DNA of 64,000 nucleotides from VRUE01 sp963814915 (lineage in GTDB: Bacteria; Actinomycetota; Thermoleophilia; Solirubrobacterales; 70-9). Below the pieces are notes generated by a model. That model worked only from the letters and a program-made list of their open reading frames with translations. It made no database searches and was not told the DNA's origin. The translations under genes and the position numbers were made by a program. Where the stretch lies: NCBI GenBank assembly GCA_963814915.1, contig CAWFEI010000005.1:1-64000 (forward strand), written 5' to 3'. Shown piece after piece: positions 63,431-64,000 of this stretch (the stretch's first letter is position 1; every line of letters begins with the position of its first letter).

Positions 63431-64000
63431 ATGCCCGACGATCAGCCACTTTCGGTGCGCCTGCTCGGCGCGGGCGTGCGCGGAGCGCGCTCGGTCGGCA
63501 AGGCGACGGGCATGGATCGCGCCGTGGAGTCCGCCGCCGAGGAGGCGATGGTCGCCGCGGTCGAAAGCGAGGCGGTCGAGCGGGCGCTGACCCGGGTTCT
63601 GGAGGGCCCGTTGGTCGAGGAGGCGACACGCGGCGCACTGGAGAGCGACGCGGTCAGGCGCGCCCTGATCGACGCCCTCGACAGCGAGGTGGTCGACGAG
63701 GTCTGGCGGCGGATGCTGGCCAGCGACGAGGCCCAGCGGCTGGTCGAGCGGATCGCCGAGGCGCCTGAGATCCGCGCCGCGATCAGCGCCCAGAGCGTCG
63801 GCTTCATCGAGGACATCGGCCACACAATCGGCGACACGACGCGGCGCATCGACACCGGGATCGAGATCGCGGCTCGACGGGTCGTCTTCCGCAAGCGCCG
63901 CAGCGAGCCGACCGAGCGGGCCGGCGCGCTGACCCGCCTGCTCGCCTTCGGTCTCGACCTGCTGGTCGTCAACCTCGCCTTCTCCGGCCTGGCGGCGATC
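63431..64000 (+). CDS. RDD-family membrane protein, N-terminal part (cut by window edge)
   Basis: 190 codons are visible and the frame is open at the edge. Residues 1-155 are a soluble helical region with acidic repeats (AAEEAMVAAVESEAVERALT; GALESDAVRRALIDALDSEV), followed by RKRRSEPTERAGALTRLLAF and GLDLLVVNLAFSGLAAI. AGALTRLLAFGLDLLVV fits the start of an RDD domain (R-x-x-A/F...D), a family of small-molecule or ion-transport-related membrane proteins. The helical N-terminal extension is unusual in length. Confidence 0.65.
   Translation, partial: MPDDQPLSVRLLGAGVRGARSVGKATGMDRAVESAAEEAMVAAVESEAVERALTRVLEGPLVEEATRGALESDAVRRALIDALDSEVVDEVWRRMLASDEAQRLVERIAEAPEIRAAISAQSVGFIEDIGHTIGDTTRRIDTGIEIAARRVVFRKRRSEPTERAGALTRLLAFGLDLLVVNLAFSGLAAI

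Overview
The window is GC-rich, densely packed chromosomal DNA from an actinobacterium. Coenzyme F420 biosynthesis genes, an actinobacterial-type ethylmalonyl-CoA pathway, 4-bp ATGA/GTGA gene overlaps and many leaderless-looking promoters (a TANNNT -10 box 6-7 nt before the start codon) fit that phylum. A deep lineage such as Thermoleophilia/Solirubrobacterales is my inference, not something the sequence proves.

Layout. 1-16.1 kb is a cell-surface polysaccharide locus. Four secreted GH26-like glycoside hydrolase paralogues, a CapK/PaaK-like adenylate-forming enzyme and a NodB-type polysaccharide deacetylase run rightward. Facing them is a tightly overlapped leftward operon: GT2 with an unusual membrane N-terminus, a second GT2, a GT2-GT4 fusion carrying a frameshift, a DUF1616-like membrane protein, a large membrane glycosyltransferase-like protein and a Wzx-type flippase.

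16.3-31.3 kb holds the ethylmalonyl-CoA pathway: CoA-ester lyase, acyl-CoA dehydrogenase, SCP2-like protein, MaoC hydratase, ethylmalonyl-CoA mutase and crotonyl-CoA carboxylase/reductase. It is broken up by accessory DNA: a decayed sugar epimerase, a Phd-type antitoxin whose toxin is reduced to a few codons, a DUF4143 ATPase gene between two identical 430-bp repeats, and two convergent Fic genes, one fused to an AbiEi-like winged helix and preceded by phased repeats.

31.3-39 kb carries RmuC, a ParDE-like pair, a YgfZ/GcvT-like protein, an MntR-MntH manganese module, an orphan NMT1-type binding protein and an aquaporin. 39-45.2 kb is an F420 region: FbiC, then the overlapped leftward operon fno-cofD-cofC-cofE. 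45.2-52 kb is acyl-CoA and ketone-body metabolism (HMG-CoA lyase, acyl-CoA carboxylase beta subunit, acetoacetyl-CoA synthetase) with an ABC-2 exporter and an MBL hydrolase.

52-57.3 kb contains five tRNA genes (Leu-CAA, Leu-UAG, Trp-CCA, Gly-UCC, Pro-GGG), a VapBC islet bracketed by tRNA-Trp and a partial copy of it, a collagen-like surface protein, an SDR and a second carboxyltransferase. 57.4-64 kb holds small conserved and secreted proteins, a UbiA-like membrane protein with a UbiE/MenG-like methyltransferase, a Leu/Ile/Val-type binding protein, an alpha/beta hydrolase and the start of an RDD-family membrane protein. No rRNA genes, CRISPR arrays, transposases or integrases were recognised.
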